64,000 nt of DNA, from positions 1,209,501 through 1,273,500 of the forward strand of contig NZ_AP018817.1 in assembly GCF_024349785.1 (NCBI RefSeq), in the 5' to 3' direction. The position numbers were made by a program, and so were the translations under genes. Origin of the DNA: Sphingomonas bisphenolicum. GTDB taxonomy: Bacteria; Pseudomonadota; Alphaproteobacteria; Sphingomonadales; Sphingomonadaceae. Below are positions 62,327-64,000 of this stretch, in pieces. The first letter of the stretch is position 1. The number at the start of each line of letters is the position of its first letter. The notes under the pieces were generated by a model that saw nothing but the letters and a program-made list of their open reading frames with translations, searched no databases and had not been told where the DNA came from.

Positions 62327-62468
62327 GTCGAGTCTCCTTCGCACAAGATAAAATAGGCGCCGCCCCTACGCTTGTCTGCGGAGCAAGGCAAGAATGTACC
62401 AGTTAGGCCATGGGCGCACGCAATGAATTGTCGCGATCAGGCTTTCAGAGGAACCTGGTCGGCTCGCT

Positions 62469-62822
62469 CTATTTCGTGCAGGGCCAGCGCTCGTTCAAGG
62501 CCACGCTGACGAGGACCGAGGCGGGCGTCTTGCGCTGGTCGGGCCAGCGTTCGAGATAGGCGATGACGGTCTTGCGGGCTTCTTCCGCGCTCATCCGGTC
62601 GGGCCAGCAGACCGGGCGGGCGCGGCCGATGAACATGTCCTTGCGGATGCCGTCGACCACGCCGACGATATAAGCGGTGCAGGCGAGCGCATATTCCGGC
62701 GCCTTGTTGCGGCATTTGGCGAGCAGGGTCGTGCCGGTTTCGAACATGAAGGCCTGCGCCGCGACCGGGGTGGGGGATGCGGCGAGCAGGGCAGCGGCTA
62801 AGGGGAGGAGGCGCATCATCAT
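62469..62822 (-). CDS. Secreted Rap1a/Tai-like small protein
   Basis: The 117-aa protein has a signal peptide (ending PVAAQA) and the Rap1a/Tai fold pattern: LLAKCRN, CTAYIVGVVDGIRKD, VCWPDRMSAEEARKTVIAYLERWPDQRKTPASVLVSVALNERWPC, with paired cysteines. The fold includes type VI secretion immunity proteins, but no effector or secretion gene is nearby, so an immunity role is not supported here. Confidence 0.7.
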   Translation of the reverse strand: MMMRLLPLAAALLAASPTPVAAQAFMFETGTTLLAKCRNKAPEYALACTAYIVGVVDGIRKDMFIGRARPVCWPDRMSAEEARKTVIAYLERWPDQRKTPASVLVSVALNERWPCTK

Positions 62823-62870
62823 GTGTCCCTTATCCTGTTCCGGCCTGCGCGGGAGCAGGCTGTTTTTTCT

Positions 62871-64000
62871 TCAATTCTTTCGCTTCGCGGTGAAGGCGAA
62901 GGTCAGCGCCACCTGCGGACCAAGCCCGCCGCTGCTGTCGCCATTGCCCACGCCGAAAAGCGCGCGGGTGATGGTGGCGCTGCCCGACACCTTGCGGGTA
63001 GCGTCCTTGCCGGACAGGGTGAAGCGGATCGTCTGCGGTTTGGATACGCCCTTGAGCGTCAGCGTGCCGCGGGCGCGGTAGCTGTTCGGACCGGTGGCTT
63101 CCGCGCCCTTGGCCGTGAAGGTTGCGGTGGGATGAGCGGCGACACCGAAAAATTCGTCGCCGGGCAACATCCCGTCCTTATAGGCGTCGCCCACGCTGGC
63201 CGAGGCCATGTCGATCGTCACCTGGATATCGGCGCTGTCGGGATGATCGGGGTCCATGACGATCTGCGCGGTCCATTTGGAAAAGCTGCCGCTGATCGTC
63301 TCGCCATCATTGCCGACGGAGAAGCCGATGCGGCCGCCGGGCTGCACGGTCCAGGCGGGCGGCGGGCCGACGGGTAGTTCGGCGGCGGCTTCGCTGGCGT
63401 TGGCTGCTGCGTTTTCAGCCGGGACGGCGGCGTTGGCGGCTTCCGCGACATTGGCGTCTTCCGCCGCGGCATTGGCGGGGTCTTCCGCGACCGGGACGGG
63501 CGCCGATGCAGCCTGCGGCGCGGGCAGGATCGCGCGGCCGGCGACGAAGCCGACCAGAATCAACGCGGGCAGCCCGATCAGCAGAGCGGTGGAGCGCCCC
63601 GGCACCATCCGCCAGATGAGGCCATCGCGCATCAGCAGATGATGGCGCAACGCGCCCGCGACGTGCAGCGCCAGCAGCGCGATGCCCAGCCAGGCGAGCA
63701 GGCCATGGCCGTTTTCGGCGAGGCCATGCGCACTCGCTGGCAAGGGCAGATGGGGCAGGGGGATGACGCCGAACAGCAAGGTCGGCACCTTGACCTTTGC
63801 GGTCGATACCAGCGCCCAGCCGGTGAGCGGCGCGCCCAGCATGAAGGCGTAGAGACCGACATGTACGCCCGACGCGAGTGCGCCCTGCCAGCCATTCTCC
63901 AGCTTGGCCGGGCGCGGCTTCCAGAAACGCACGGCAATCCGTGCCAGTGTCAGCGCGAGCACGGTCATGCCGACCGACTTGTGCAACTGGTAGAGGGCGA
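62871..64000 (-). CDS. Cytochrome b561 - YceI fusion protein, 5' end beyond the window
   Basis: At least 376 codons are visible and the frame stays open to the right edge. The N-terminal part is a cytochrome b561-type membrane domain (LHKSVGMTVLALTLARIAVRF, GLYAFMLGAPLTGWALV, ENGHGLLAWLGIALLALHVAGALRHHLLMRDGLIWRM) with haem-ligand histidines. After an Ala/Glu/Asn-rich linker (about 165-210 of the visible part) comes a periplasmic YceI lipocalin-like domain (GGRIGFSVGNDGETISGSFSKWTAQIVMDP, GDEFFGVAAHPTATFTAKG, GTLTLKGVSKPQTIRFTLSG). It may pass electrons to an isoprenoid quinone bound by YceI. Confidence 0.88.
   Translation of the reverse strand, partial: ALYQLHKSVGMTVLALTLARIAVRFWKPRPAKLENGWQGALASGVHVGLYAFMLGAPLTGWALVSTAKVKVPTLLFGVIPLPHLPLPASAHGLAENGHGLLAWLGIALLALHVAGALRHHLLMRDGLIWRMVPGRSTALLIGLPALILVGFVAGRAILPAPQAASAPVPVAEDPANAAAEDANVAEAANAAVPAENAAANASEAAAELPVGPPPAWTVQPGGRIGFSVGNDGETISGSFSKWTAQIVMDPDHPDSADIQVTIDMASASVGDAYKDGMLPGDEFFGVAAHPTATFTAKGAEATGPNSYRARGTLTLKGVSKPQTIRFTLSGKDATRKVSGSATITRALFGVGNGDSSGGLGPQVALTFAFTAKRKN

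Noticed and set aside
62469..62822. Rap1a/Tai-like protein as type VI immunity gene
   Set aside because: No effector, VgrG, Hcp or PAAR gene nearby; the fold is also common in unrelated secreted proteins.

Overview
The window is GC-rich alphaproteobacterial chromosome, most likely from the Sphingomonadaceae (Sphingobium/Sphingomonas type). Supporting signs are a CpdR homologue of the Caulobacter kind, a class II DAHP synthase, petABC, hslO next to argF, family-typical REP-like palindromes (GTTCGCCCTGAGCGAAGTCGAAG type), and many small ATGA/TGATG gene overlaps. Genus and species cannot be fixed from the sequence alone.

Positions 1-36.4 kb hold one nearly complete flagellar locus. On the minus strand, flgBCDEFGHIJ runs off the left edge. 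motAB, flgA, flgM and a flgN-like gene follow on the plus strand. An IS5-family element (IS427-like, 821 bp) sits between flgN and its terminator. Next come a separate lytic transglycosylase, flhA and fliA. A minus-strand block of opgH, opgG (periplasmic glucan synthesis) and the flagellin gene interrupts the cluster. The plus strand then continues with a sigma-54 activator (FlbD/FleR type), fliEFGHIJK, fliLMNOPQR, flhB, a GT87-type membrane glycosyltransferase, an unrecognised 151-aa gene, fliD and fliS, closed by a strong terminator.

Regulatory sites found by eye fit a two-sigma cascade. Four identical sigma-54 cores (TTGGCAC-N5-TTGCT) precede flgB, flgG, flgA and the transglycosylase-flhA-fliA unit. 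A local sigma-28 pattern (TAAA-N15-GCCGTT.T) precedes motA, the flagellin gene and fliD and lies inside the 3' end of fliK ahead of fliL. Weaker versions precede flgM and the 151-aa gene. The activator would drive the sigma-54 set including fliA; FliA would drive motor, filament and cap genes; FlgM would hold FliA until it is exported.

Positions 36.4-64 kb are ordinary housekeeping chromosome: argD-argF-hslO, a small secreted-protein gene broken by a one-base shift in a C7 run, queC-queE, lipB, hemF-trmL, petABC, apt, an endonuclease/exonuclease/phosphatase-like lipoprotein, an MTA/SAH nucleosidase-like gene, tRNA-Val(GAC), dctA, cpdR, an N-formylglutamate amidohydrolase-like gene, an acyltransferase-3/SGNH protein, fbp, terC, a DUF2322-like gene, class II DAHP synthase and a cytochrome b561-YceI fusion cut by the right edge. 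Between fbp and the acyltransferase gene, two strong plus-strand terminators with no plus-strand gene ahead of them suggest a pair of unannotated small RNAs.

No CRISPR array, prophage, defence island or clearly novel multi-gene system was seen. The most interesting leads are the regulatory map, the IS next to the flhA-fliA promoter, the unknown gene with a sigma-28-like promoter, the glycosyltransferase tied to flhB, and the candidate small RNAs.
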